From NCBI RefSeq assembly GCF_004337985.1, contig NC_043743.1:1203366-1267365 (forward strand): a stretch of DNA of 64,000 bases, written 5' to 3'. Below, piece by piece: positions 32,501 to 42,967 of this stretch. The number at the start of each line of letters is the position of its first letter. The stretch's first letter is position 1. Both the position numbers and the translations under genes were made by a program. A model generated the notes under the pieces. The model was not told the origin of the DNA. It saw only the letters and a list, made by a program, of their open reading frames with translations, and did no database searches. The DNA is from Pyricularia pennisetigena (Eukaryota > Ascomycota > Sordariomycetes > Magnaporthales > Pyriculariaceae).

Positions 32501-33446
32501 CCTCAGCACAAAACCACCCGTAAGCGCGACGGCAAGACTAAACAGGATGATACTGTAGGTGAAGATAGCAGCAAACGAAAGGCATGGAAGTGAGCCGACA
32601 TGGCAAGACCCAGCCTCTTCAACAGCGGGAAGCTCGGGGCAGACTTGAGGACAGTCGACGCAGGCACATCGGAAGTTTGGATCATCGTCGTTGCATCGTT
32701 TTGGCTTCATCTCCCGCGGCGACATAGCCGGTTCCGAGTACTCTGTTGGGAAGTTGATTTGGAATGGAGATCCAATGGCCTTTTCATCTCCCAAGAATTT
32801 CAACAGCTGTGTGTAATTCTTGGCGCCGCCGCCGATGAAGTCCATGGCCTTGGAGTTTGACGGGCCGAACTTGACATCCTTGCAACTGTCATAGAAGCCA
32901 GTTCCATACTCGTTCGATATCAGCTGATCCACCTGGGCGACTTGAAGCTTTCCATTCTTTTCCTGAGCCTTGGTAACATTGATAAACAGCGACTGGTCGG
33001 GTGAGCAGGTAAAGGTGCAGAAAAGGTTGTAGAAGTTGTCTTTGCAAGCCGGGCATGAAGATACGATTTGTCGAGGCGTTGACAGTTCAGACTTGAGAGA
33101 TTCAACCTAGCAATATCATTTATACGTCAGTTGGCAACTCCAGAGTCAGTGGCAACAAGGTGTAAGGATATGGTTTACATACCTGCGATTTGTCGCAGCA
33201 GACAGGGCCTGTCTCCCATTTTGGCCCGCACAGGTCGACAAGCAACTTGCGAAAGTCCTCGTCGGGGTTCTCGGCAGGTCCGTTATCAACACAAGGCAGC
33301 TCCTTGCCAAACCAGCTCTTCTTGCCGCAATGCCCGCGCATGGCACACCGGCCAGCTTCATGTTTCGGGGTCCATGGCTGCTCAGCGGCAACTAGGCTGG
33401 CTAGTAGCAGCGAGGCAGATAGGGCCAAGGAACTGATCCTCGCCAT
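29543..33446 (-). CDS. NPC1/Ncr1-type sterol transporter
   Basis: Vacuolar/lysosomal membrane protein of the Niemann-Pick C1 family, which passes sterol from a luminal domain into the limiting membrane and affects sphingolipid distribution in yeast (Ncr1). Two exons are inferred, 33446-33183 and 33106-29543, in phase 0, giving 1275 residues, almost the length of human NPC1. A signal peptide (residues 1-21, LALSASLLLASLVAAE) is followed by the Cys-rich N-terminal sterol-binding domain (CAMRGHCGKKSWFG, GPVCCDKSQ, NLFCTFTCSPDQS). The first membrane segment lies near 250. The sterol-sensing domain lies at about 590-770 (VDVIPFIVLAVGVDNIFLIV), and a second RND-like membrane block is near the C-terminus (VNLIICVGIAVEFCVHIARAF). 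The tail is acidic (YSDSEDDE) and has no LLNF-type lysosomal signal. An intact gene with no frame problems. Confidence 0.95.
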
Positions 33447-34827
33447 GATTGAGCAGGCAATTCTTCGCCCCCAAGACGGCGTCGGTGGTGTCGAGAAGAT
33501 GAGCCGCAGTTGCTAGAGTGGGGATGTTGGCCTGGCCTTGATGGATCAGACGGTTATCGCTTGCCGTTTTTCGGGGGTTTCCAACGGTTCAACAAAGAAA
33601 CTATTAATTGATTTGCAGTGAGCAGGTGATGGGGATAGAATCGATGGAGGGAAAGCAGTTGAACAAAGTCCCTGCCTAAGCATGTAGATGGTTGTTTACG
33701 ACCAATGTCGACCGTACCTAGGTGGGCCAAGGCAAATGTGGGAGTGAGTGAGCCAGCTACCGAGGCAGCTTCATGGACTCTGCATCGATGACGACGTCGT
33801 CTGTCAGAGGTATGCGCTTGTTCTGGACCGAGCGTCTTCCCCGACCTGCCAAGCCCCCAGCCACGTACCTTGCACGTGCTGTGAGATCCGCCCCACCAAC
33901 GCATCTTCCAATCTATCCTATTGGTTCTGTCGTGATAGACTAACTTGTTTTAGATTAAGCTGCCGTATAGTCAGGGGTGCGGCCCGTTCATGCCGATTAA
34001 CAGTTAACTATTACTCGTTCACTATGGGACTGATTGTCGGGCATATTGCGCGTCCTCGCAACCATAGCTAGAGTCAAAATGCTCGCCGATTCCTCCGTCC
34101 ACTTGCTTGCACTTGGCTTGTTTGCAGAAGTTGCCGACCTCTGTTATTGCCATTGCATTTATTGGTTGGCATCTGGACGAAAAGCAACATGGTGGTGCTA
34201 TATGTAATTGTCGCTTGTCCGACCAGCCTTTTATCAACGCGCCGGCCATGTCTCAGTTGCGTATACGTGGCCTTGGTCGTTCAGACTTTTGAGGACTTTG
34301 ATCCCTGGTAGAGCCAGCCTGCTGCTTTTGTTTTGGCGCCGTAGCCAAAACACGGCAAAGGAACTTCATGCTGGTGCGAAATGGTGTTCAAAATGCTCGC
34401 CTCATCTTGACTGCATTACTGGTACTACTTGATTAAATTGTATGGACATATCAGCCAATGGATTGACTGAAAAAAAAAAAAAAAAAAAAAAAAAAAAACA
34501 GAGAACAGCCTGGGTAGGCACGCGGCAGTCGGGTCTCACAGGGCAGTGGTTTTTTTCTGCTTGGCCTATGAACCTTATAATGTCGACTCGTACGCTGTTA
34601 TCGCCAGCCCGCACGCACAACGGTAACATTTCACAACAAGTATTTCGCAAGTCACGGGCGATAATAGTGGGGCATCTCGTCGTTAGCTTTGCAAAATAAT
34701 GGTTATCCATATCTATCAACATGTCCGTCATTCCCAGATGATTTCTATCAGCATTCCTCAGAAATTCGTCACAGGCTATACAAAAGCCAACTTAATTAGC
34801 AATATAATCCTGAAATAAAAAACTTTC
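33447..34827. other. Intergenic, no gene seen
   Basis: About 1.4 kb between the start of the NPC1-type gene and the end of the Cue2-type gene. It holds a 29-nt poly-A tract at 34470-34498. Short frames on both strands carry no recognisable motifs. Confidence 0.5.
34470..34498 (+). repeat. 29-nt poly-A tract
   Basis: Uninterrupted A homopolymer in intergenic DNA, about 330 bases downstream of the Cue2-type gene's 3' end. Confidence 0.95.
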
Positions 34828-36169
34828 TCAAGGCTTTTTGCGCCCAGAGACGACAAACTTGGCTGTCTGCGCCTCGACGCACCATCCATCCCGCGCGAGT
34901 GCCACGCCGACCGACTGCCGAAGCGGGGACACGCCACCGGCGCTATGGTTCCCCGAGCCCGTGACCACGACAAACGGCCTCTGTCTGGCGGCGGCCCTCG
35001 CGCCGTGCTCCTCCGTCTCGACCAGACGCCGCCACCAGCGCCGGGTCCTGGCGAGCGCCATCTCGACCCCCTGGCGCACGGGCACTCCGTGCAGGTCGAT
35101 GAGGTCCGGGTCGCCCGCGCTCTGGCGGTCGACGAGGGCTTCGTAGTCGGCACGCTCGCGAACTTGCGCCGCACCGATCTGGGAGTGGCCGCGCTCCGAG
35201 TAGACTACGGCGGCGGTGCGGAAGAGCGGGTCGGAGCGACCGCGGCGGTATGCGTTGTGCGCCTGGCCGAAGGAATGGCCTGCCGCGTCGCGGAGTGATG
35301 CTGAGGAATCTTGGGAGAGCAGCCCCGAGATGAGAGCGGGACCGGTTTTCGGAGTCGCGGCCTTCCGTGACTCGACTGTCTGCCAGCTTAAAGGGTCGGG
35401 CAGGGGTTTCCGCTGCTGGGAAGCCTGCGGAGCTGGCGATGCGAAGCCTGACGATGAGATGGGGCTGTATAATGGAGATCGTAATGGTGATGTGGTTGAG
35501 CTGGATTCTTCATCAGGCTCGTCCAAAGAAACAGGTTTCAGCTTATAGGCCACGTCGAGACGAAGATTCGACTTTACGCCGTTGCTTTTTGCAGTAGCCT
35601 TTTTCTTGCCTTTTGACTTCTTCCGGCTTCGTGTGCCGGGGCTTTCCGTTCCCACGACTGTGCCCCTTTGCAGCTCACCAGCTTCATCAAGGTACTGGAT
35701 GTTCAACAAAGCCAACATGGCCTTTTCAAAGTCGCCATTTGCGCGCTGCAGCTCGAATTTGACATCAAAAACCTTCATCTCCGGAAACATGGCTATGAGG
35801 GTCGCCTCTTTTTCGTCATCCGGGACGTCTTGGCCTTCACTCCAAGGCGCAACCTCGGCGTCGAGAGGACTGTCCGATGTCACGGACGAGAACCAAGGTG
35901 TGTCATCTGTCCTAGTGGACCCCAAGACGCTCGCCCTATGGTCCGCAGACTCTGACAAGACAGCATCAAGAGCAATGCCGCTGGGGTTGAAAGTCGACGT
36001 CTCTTCTCTCTCGGCGTCAGAGGCAAGCAACTGCAGCGTGCCCCTAGCGGCCTCGGCTTGTGTGGTTAAATCATAATCCCCCACGATTGCCAAAATCAGG
36101 CTCTCCTCGAGGAATGGGCGGAAGTCGTCCTATGAGACTTTTAGTAGATGCACAATGCAAATGGATACT

Positions 36170-36217
<48 letters not shown>

Positions 36218-36294
36218 GCAGATTTGTTGCGACTCACCAGTAGCCCAGCGAGTGCATCGGGGTTAGTAGAACCTTCGAGGGTGGTTGTACTCAT
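34828..36294 (-). CDS. Cue2-type CUE/DUF1771/Smr endonuclease
   Basis: Likely homologue of yeast Cue2, the ribosome-associated endonuclease that cleaves mRNA at collided ribosomes in no-go decay. Two exons are inferred, 36294-36238 (19 codons) and 36129-34828, phase 0, 452 residues. The short first exon (MSTTTLEGSTNPDALAGLL) joins DDFRPFLEESLILAIVGDYD. A CUE-like helix set lies at about 127-162 (EATLIAMFPEMKVFDVKFEL). A basic linker contains RKKSKGKKK. A DUF1771 segment at about 298-350 (AHNAYRRGRSDPLFRTAAVVY) precedes the Smr domain to about 440, with the catalytic-type DLHG motif (LIDLHGVPV) and the GSGNHSAGGVSPLRQSV loop. The single intron carries a 40-nt CT repeat. Only one clear CUE domain is seen, whereas yeast Cue2 has two. 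Confidence 0.9.
36175..36214 (+). repeat. (CT)20 microsatellite in Cue2-type intron
   Basis: Perfect CT dinucleotide repeat of 40 nt inside intron 1 of the Cue2-type gene. It reads as AG repeats on the coding strand, starting about 24 nt after the donor. Confidence 0.95.
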
Positions 36295-38677
36295 CGCTTC
36301 ACACAAAAAACAACCTAGCGAGCAATGGCCGTAAATAAGATAGGACTATTCTGATTGATAGCTGGAGGTTGACCGGGAGACTGGGCTCAGTCGTAACGTG
36401 GGGGAGGGGCGCCAAATCAAGGGGTTGCGCCAAACGGAGTAATGTAGGGAACAAAGACATATAAATCAAGCCAGGGCATCATTAATACTCCAAGAAATCA
36501 ATTTAGTATGGGGTATAAGACTGATATGGTGAGTACAGGACAAATATCCAGGTTCCAGTATCACGATAGTAGCGAGTTCATGGTGTTGGCGCAGAAAAAC
36601 GATGATGACTTGACTTGGAATGAAGGAGTCCAAAATCCAATCCACGTGACTGTGTCGATCCGATCCACTCCACGTCACATGATGCTTGTTCGAATCCTAG
36701 CTGTCTTGACTTAGACGTCATTGGTCTATAAATAAGACCAAAAATCGGCTAAAAACTCAACGATACAAGTCATCCATTGAGACAAGGGGACCTTTTACAT
36801 TTACCCGATCAGGCCTCTTCACTTGTAGGTCCGGACTACTTCATAGAATTGACCAATTGACGAAGAGAGAGATAGCCGAAATATACAATCATACAGCACC
36901 GAGGGTTCCACAGGGGTCACCAAGCTGAGTAGAAATGGACGCCCTTGATTTCCAGCCAACTTCTGCTGTTGCTTCCGGCAAGCTGTCGATGCAAAATTTC
37001 CCGCGCGAGACGTTGACGAGTAGCCAACCCATTCATACAGGGTATTTCGAACAGTTGGGGATGCCACTGAAGCCCCTCTACAGCATTGAGACGCCTGGAG
37101 TTTTCTGGCACCAGAGTGGGACTTCAGGGAATGCTTTGTAGCTAGGGCATGTCCCGAGGAAAGCCGATTAAAAGCTCCCCCATCTCTGGCAATTACGAAA
37201 TTTTGACCGTAAGGGATCCAGTGCCTTGAGGGTGTTTAGGGGACGCAAGATCCAGGAAGCTTCTGTCTGCATGACTCCGTATTGGGATAGCGTCGACGCG
37301 AACGCTAAGGGGTTCCACGCTCTAGCGACCAGTGAAAGGCTTCTCGGGTAACAAAGCTAACCATCTGGCCACGAGAGGTGTGACAGCGCCAGTTCTTGCC
37401 AATGGCCCGTGAGGTCAAATACTGACTGGCCCCCGATGGACCATTACTTGCTTATAATTTCTTTAAACTCTACATTGGAAACAACCAGAGCTCAATGTCC
37501 GACATCGTGGCATTCGCAAGGTCGTTCAGGTCTTCAACTGATGCCCTTCCAGCAGAACCCCGGACGGAATTGCGAACCTCAATGGAGCCTTTTGACCCTT
37601 AATCCACTTGTTCCTCTCTCCATGAGCAAACAAATGGCTGTACTTCAATGGAGGCTACAGCGGTTGTGGTAATGTTAAACGCCTTTTGCCAGTTCAGTCT
37701 GACCTTGGCTTGCTTGCTCTTGCAAAGATCTAAGTCTGCCAAAACAGGGGATTTGAAAGGGCAAATTATCTCGCAGTTCAGGACTCCTGACAGAGTATGT
37801 CATCATCCTTCTGATCCCAATAGTGTGCTGGCCAGCCGATTTCGACTGCTAGATTTTGCGACAATTCCCAAAATTGCCCAATCTGACCTAAACATCAATT
37901 TCAGCATGAGCGCTGGCGATGCTGCTTACTCCTGTGGTTGAGGACGATCAAGCTTGTTCATTTCGAAAGCGTCGCCACTTCAGTCCCAACCTATGCACAA
38001 TTAGCGAAGGCTTCAAAGTTCAAACGCAGCGTGACTAACAATGGGCCAGCACGTAACATTCCAATCCTCTCTCGACTAACAATCAATCTTACTGGTCTGC
38101 AACATCCGTAGGGAGAATGTACGGGATCCCCGAATATCCCAGTTGGTATGGTCGTGTGTACTCGTTCATAGGAGTGACAAAAGTGGAAAGAATTATGACT
38201 GGACTGGCCATGGAGTAGAATAGCCCCCAATATCCTTTTAATTGGGGCGAGGTTTCGCGAATTTATTGTCCAGGATTGCATAGCACATTCCTTATTTGAG
38301 TTTCTTTTGTTTCTTATTCAAACGTGAGGTCGCCGCTTCCGGCTCTGAATAGAGGCTCGGACAGAACTTGTTACGCTCTGAGATGCTTGATGCCGTTATT
38401 CAGACCCATTTCGAGCCTTTTCTTTCTTTGAGTCCAGATGTCAATGCTAAGTGTCTTTAATAGGAAAAAATGGTATAAAATCACTCTTTGGGGGCATTCG
38501 TCTACGCAATCATGGCCAGATTAATGGCCGGCGTTTTTCGCTACTCCTAAGATACCGTGTCATTCATTGTTCACGAGTTTTATCTTTTCCCATCAACCCC
38601 AGCTCAGCTCGAACATTCGAGGCCCCTTTCCCCAAGTCTTTCATACACAACAAATAGAGAACCAAGAACCCACCATA
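36295..38677. other. Gene-poor stretch
   Basis: About 2.4 kb with no confident gene. A TATA-like TATAAATA at 36730-36737 lies about 200 bases upstream of a 68-codon frame (36935-37141) with a clean ATG but no recognisable motif; it might be a small gene. Frames at 37409-37672 and 37648-37941 are unconvincing. On the minus strand near 37362-37375, TGGCCAGATGGTTA resembles a tRNA A-box, but no B-box or cloverleaf follows. Confidence 0.45.
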
Positions 38678-39511
38678 ATGGGCCTCAAGGCCTGCCTCAC
38701 GACACTTGCGGCGCAAGCATTCCTGACAGGTGTCTCAGCCGCCCCCGGGTTCTCATCGGCGCCGCCCGACGAGCTCCTACAGCCCGGCGCTGACAAAGCA
38801 AATTGTCTCGGGTTCCGGGAGGCCCTGCCAGGTGATACCTGCCTCTCAATGGCCCTCGTTTCCGGCATACCCATCGAGCGCTTCCTCCAGATCAACCCGC
38901 AGATCGGCCGGGCCGAGGACTGCCCGACCAGGCTCCTCGCCAACTTCTACTACTGCGTCGCCTCCAAGCTCTATGGTGGGGCGTTCAGCTACGTGAACCT
39001 CCCGCCGCTCACCGACCCGGGGCTGCAGACTCTACCACCGCCGACACCATCGCCGCCCCAGGCGACCGAAGCCCCTGCCGCGCCGACCCGCACCCCGCCG
39101 TGGCGGGTCACGGTGCTAGAGGTGCTGCCGACGGCGGCGCCCGAGGGTGCCAAGCCGCCGGCGGACCTCAAGTGCGAGATCGGGCCCGACGCCAACGACA
39201 ACGCGTGCTATAGGTCGTTTGCGCACTACGGGCCCACGGCCAGCTCGCAAATGTCCGAGTGGTGCAAGACCTTTCTCTGGTCCGAGGTCTCGGCCACCGC
39301 GTTTGACGCCTGGGACCCGCACGCCAGGATCCCAGAGGCCAAGGGCTGGCGCCTGCGCGGCGACTGCAAGGCGAGGTACGACGGCTTCCCGGCCGCCATG
39401 AGCACTTTCTGCTGGTGCGTCCACGAGAAGAAGTATCCCGCGCCCACGTGGAAGGCAAAGGCCCGAGTCTGCGTGAACCCGATGATAGATCCTTGCACGC
39501 CTCCTGGTTGA
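38678..39511 (+). CDS. Secreted LysM protein with Cys-rich C-terminal domain
   Basis: Secreted protein of 277 residues from ATG 38678, a single exon. The signal peptide covers about 1-22 (LTTLAAQAFLTGVSAA). One LysM module spans C43-C93 (CLGFREALPGDTCLSMAL, INPQIG, CPTRLLANFYYCV), with the PGDTC and NPQIG landmarks of fungal LysM proteins, which bind chitin or chito-oligosaccharides. A Pro/Thr/Ala-rich linker follows (about 117-160), then a C-terminal segment with eight cysteines (166, 177, 196, 230, 245, 247, 265, 273) and aromatic motifs (EWCKTFLWSEVS, TFCWCVHEKK) that I cannot assign. Known LysM effectors hide hyphal chitin from host receptors or protect hyphae; self cell-wall roles are equally possible. 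The longer upstream frame has no ATG support. Its neighbour at 40429 is another Cys-rich surface protein in the same orientation. Confidence 0.88.
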   Translation: MGLKACLTTLAAQAFLTGVSAAPGFSSAPPDELLQPGADKANCLGFREALPGDTCLSMALVSGIPIERFLQINPQIGRAEDCPTRLLANFYYCVASKLYGGAFSYVNLPPLTDPGLQTLPPPTPSPPQATEAPAAPTRTPPWRVTVLEVLPTAAPEGAKPPADLKCEIGPDANDNACYRSFAHYGPTASSQMSEWCKTFLWSEVSATAFDAWDPHARIPEAKGWRLRGDCKARYDGFPAAMSTFCWCVHEKKYPAPTWKAKARVCVNPMIDPCTPPG

Positions 39512-40428
39512 TATGGACTGATGCATTGGTGAAGGATCTCTCAGTTAGGTCTATGACCAAGTACTCTTAGATGTCCCTGTTTCTTTGTTTCTTTTTTCTT
39601 TTTCTTTACAATTCAGCTTTTACTTGTTGAATTTCGACCCTTGTTATTTATCAGTGGAAGCATGCCGCAATAGTTAGTTGGTCAGATATAGTTGTTAGTA
39701 GATTAAAAGTATTGGTAGCAGGGGTATTACTACCACAACAAAATCTGTGTTTGCTCATCCCCATGGCCATTCAACTTTTTTTCCCACGAGTGCTATTGGG
39801 CTGCTTCTCCTCACCAAGACAACCGTGATATGCTATGTTTGTGCTGATGACTAATGCCCTGTGTGGTGTGCGGTTTGCCTGTCGCAAATATCGATACGGT
39901 CCGGGCTGTACGTTGTTGCATCACCTGGAGAAACACATAGAAACAGGCTTCATTCCTCTGCGCAAGTCGGGTACCGTTGCACTGAGCTGAGGGTGCGGGG
40001 GTGGACTGCGCCTCAGCTAAGCCAGAGCTTGCTGTCGATCCCGCCCTTGCTGCGTTCGCTAAGCATTTCAGCTGCTGCGCTCTCTGCTGACCGTAATTTT
40101 GCTGTTGTGCGCGAATGACATTTTCTTCGAGGGTACCGTATCCGGCGTCGTCGAGGTTGCTGGAATGTGTGGGTATACACACCCAAGAAATACAGTTCCG
40201 CCGGGGAGCTACACCATTCGGGGGAGCACGGTAAAATGATACCGAAATTTTAAGCTACCGACAGATCTTTAAGTCAAGATGAGGCTGTTTGACAAAAAAA
40301 AAAGAAGTACATAAATAGTCTTTGGGGGCAGACTTCGACCCCCCTCGGGACGAGTCTGTCTATTCCAAGCAAGAGAAAACTACCTAACCTTTCCCGTGAG
40401 CATAATTATACTGCATCAGGCCTGCAAT
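39512..40428. other. Intergenic between two secreted-protein genes
   Basis: About 0.9 kb. T-rich sequence follows the LysM gene (39575-39608). A run of A near 40294-40303 and a TACATAAATAG element near 40308 lie in the probable promoter of the GPI-protein gene. No gene seen. Confidence 0.5.
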
Positions 40429-41352
40429 ATGACGGTCCTCAAGCTTGTACTCGGCCTCGTTATGGTGGCCTTCAAGGCCATAGCCGAGACCCCATCGACT
40501 TCCGAGGTCTCCCTGGCGCAGCTCATGGGCGGCGTCGACTTCTCACCCATCGAAGTTCGGCAGGAGGGCACATGCGCTCCTGGATCCGTCCGCTGCAACA
40601 GTGGCTGCATGCCTGTAGGATCCGTTTGCTGCACGTAAGGGACCCCATTCCATTCTGCTTTAATGTAAATAATACTACAGTAGGTGAAAACAATGTTGAC
40701 AAGTGAACGTTTTTCCGCATTGAAGTCGCGGCTACTGTCAAACAGGGGAGTACTGCTCAAGCAGCAACACCTGCTGCCCTATTGGCAAGACTTGCTCAGG
40801 CCCGGGAGTCTGTCGGGATGAACAAGTGAGGTGCAATACTGGGTTAGTAAACTGATTTCTTTTCGCACCATCCTTACACAGCCCGACCCCAAAAGAACCT
40901 CGCTAATACGGAATAAATCCTGAGATAGCTGCATTCCCAAAAGCAAAGTATGCTGTCTGACCGGCTACTGCGACGCCGGTGAGACCTGCCTGGCAAACGG
41001 AAGATGCGGTACGGGCGGCGGCGGCGGTGGTGGCGGCGGCAGCAGCAGCAGCAGTAGCAGCGCAACAGCCTCAAGCCGGTCTTCCTCGCCGACAACCACT
41101 CGCTCCTCATCCTCGACCACGCGAACCACGCGCACAACCGCCCTCTCCACCCCGACACCAACCACCAACACTGACCCCTTTTTTGGGATTCCAACCGCGA
41201 CCGGCCCCAGGGCTGGAGATCCAACCACAACGGGGCCCAGGGCCGGGGATCCGTCCACGTCTCCTGGACCGACAGGAGCTGCTATTCGCGGGCAGCAGCT
41301 CTCTGGATTGGCCGCGGGGCTTGTGATAGTGGTGGGAGGTGTGCTGCTGTGA
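40429..41352 (+). CDS. GPI-anchored Cys-rich cell-surface protein
   Basis: Three exons are inferred, 40429-40634, 40726-40830 and 40929-41352, giving 244 residues. The acceptor and donor of exon 2 were chosen because only they keep the cysteine repeats in frame. The signal peptide covers about 1-20 (VLKLVLGLVMVAFKAIA). The mature part holds Cys modules: CAPGSVRCNSG, then CMPVGSVCCTRGYCQTGEYC, a middle TCCPIGKTC, and CIPKSKVCCLTGYCDAGETC, so the pattern C-[MI]-P-x3-V-C-C-x2-G-Y-C-x2-G-E-x-C occurs twice. A Gly run and a long Ser/Thr/Pro stalk, likely O-glycosylated, lead to a hydrophobic C-terminus (LAAGLVIVVGGVLL) typical of GPI attachment. The pattern resembles Cys-rich modules of fungal GPI proteins of unknown ligand; chitin or wall binding is inference. 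No catalytic domain. Confidence 0.82.
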
Positions 41353-42967
41353 AAAGACCATATCGCAGCTCTCTGAAGGACGAGGATGTCGCGCCAGGGC
41401 AAGGATGACTCTGGCGGCGGATGATGGCACCCTGTCTGTTGTCATATCGTATGCTGTGGATATTACCTGACCGAGGACAAGCGGGTCCTTTTTAATGATA
41501 TATTCGCCATCTTAATCAGATCACAAGTATGAGCTACTGCCGGAAAGATCTTTCTGGATTCGTTTTGTGCCAAACTGCCATGTCTTGTTATTTTTGCTGG
41601 CAAGTATTTGCAGATTATTTAGACATATACCAAGCTCCGTAGGCAGCTGGCATATTTGTCAGGAAGCTTTTGCATTTCACGCATCCATGACAAGTTTACT
41701 CTCTGTATTAACAGAACAAAGAGCTTGGGTCCTACCGGACTGCTCAGACCGAGTGATTTTGACATGGCTCTGGCCGACTCTCGCTGACGTGCACAGTGCT
41801 TGATCTCAGGAACAAGACGGCGGATGGAAGGAATATAGAGGTCAGGCGCGGACCTACATAATGCACCCTTTTCATATTTCCGTTGGTTGATGACCACTCA
41901 TACTGTTGGCTTGAGCCGTATAGACTCCAGGCTGGAGCATGTCAGTTATACAAAGACACAGACCAAATGCGCATGAAGTTTCGGTCCACCATACCACCAG
42001 AGTTATGCTCCGAGGAAGCGTGCAAAGCTGTGTTGGCAATGGGTAAATAAGGCAGAGCGAAAAGATGCCTTGGCTAGAAGAGCCTTTTAATATCCCAGGA
42101 CAAACCGCCGCTTGGTTTTCATATCTACACCACCGTTTCAAGCTCGATAGAAGTCTCACTTGTGAAAGTCTTTTTGGTCATATTCTCCTCAGCCTCCTGA
42201 CCGAGAGCCAGCTGAGTTGATATAGAACAACAGATGATTGGAGCCTGGCATGAGTAGCACATAAATACGTCAGTTTCAAACACACAAACAAAAGCTGCTC
42301 ATTATGGCCAGTCGTGCAGGAAGGTTTATCAAGCGTCCAGAAGTCAATGCGTACAATGAGCTTCTTCCGACTGCTGGTGCGGTACCTGAGCTTTGGTGGG
42401 GCGGCTTCCTTGCTCGGGTAGATAGATTAGCTAAGCTCATGGCAGTAATTCTTCACCGCGCCGGAGCCCACTCGAAGCACATCGAATCTTCTATTTTGCG
42501 CGCAGAAGCTCGAGACACATTCCATCTCTACCTTTCGTCTCTTTAAGTTTACGTTCATTCCCGCCTCCCGCCCTAATTACCTCAATTATTAACTCGCAGG
42601 TTCTCAGTGTCTCCTAAGCCGTAAATCAGAATCTACTCACGTACTTGTCTAGTAACGCTCTTGCCCGATCTTTCTTCTGGTACGTATCCTCGACACTCTT
42701 TCGCACTCCGTCTTCTTTGCCTCGTGCCCCCTTTCCAATGATGATACCACCAGCTGGCACCAGTCATAGGGCGACTTGTACTCCCTCCATTGATGATAAA
42801 GCTGCAGTCTTCGGACAAATTCCTGACCCGGAACACCTACACACCCTTCGAACTGACGAACACAGCGTTTAGCGGGCGGCGAGGCTGACAACTCTCTTCA
42901 GAATTAAAAAAAAGAAAAAAAAAAACAAAACCACACATACCCCTCTTCGCGACAGACACCCCTCAAA
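41353..42967. other. Intergenic with possible small frame
   Basis: About 1.6 kb. One 80-codon frame (42304-42546) starts with ATG about 40 bases after a CATAAATA element, but has no recognisable motif. An A-rich leader (42905-42930) precedes the Aha1 gene. Confidence 0.45.

Noticed and set aside
37295..37375. tRNA-like A-box (TGGCCAGATGGTTA) on the minus strand
   Set aside because: No acceptable B-box at the right distance and no cloverleaf could be folded by eye. A tRNAscan-SE run would settle it.
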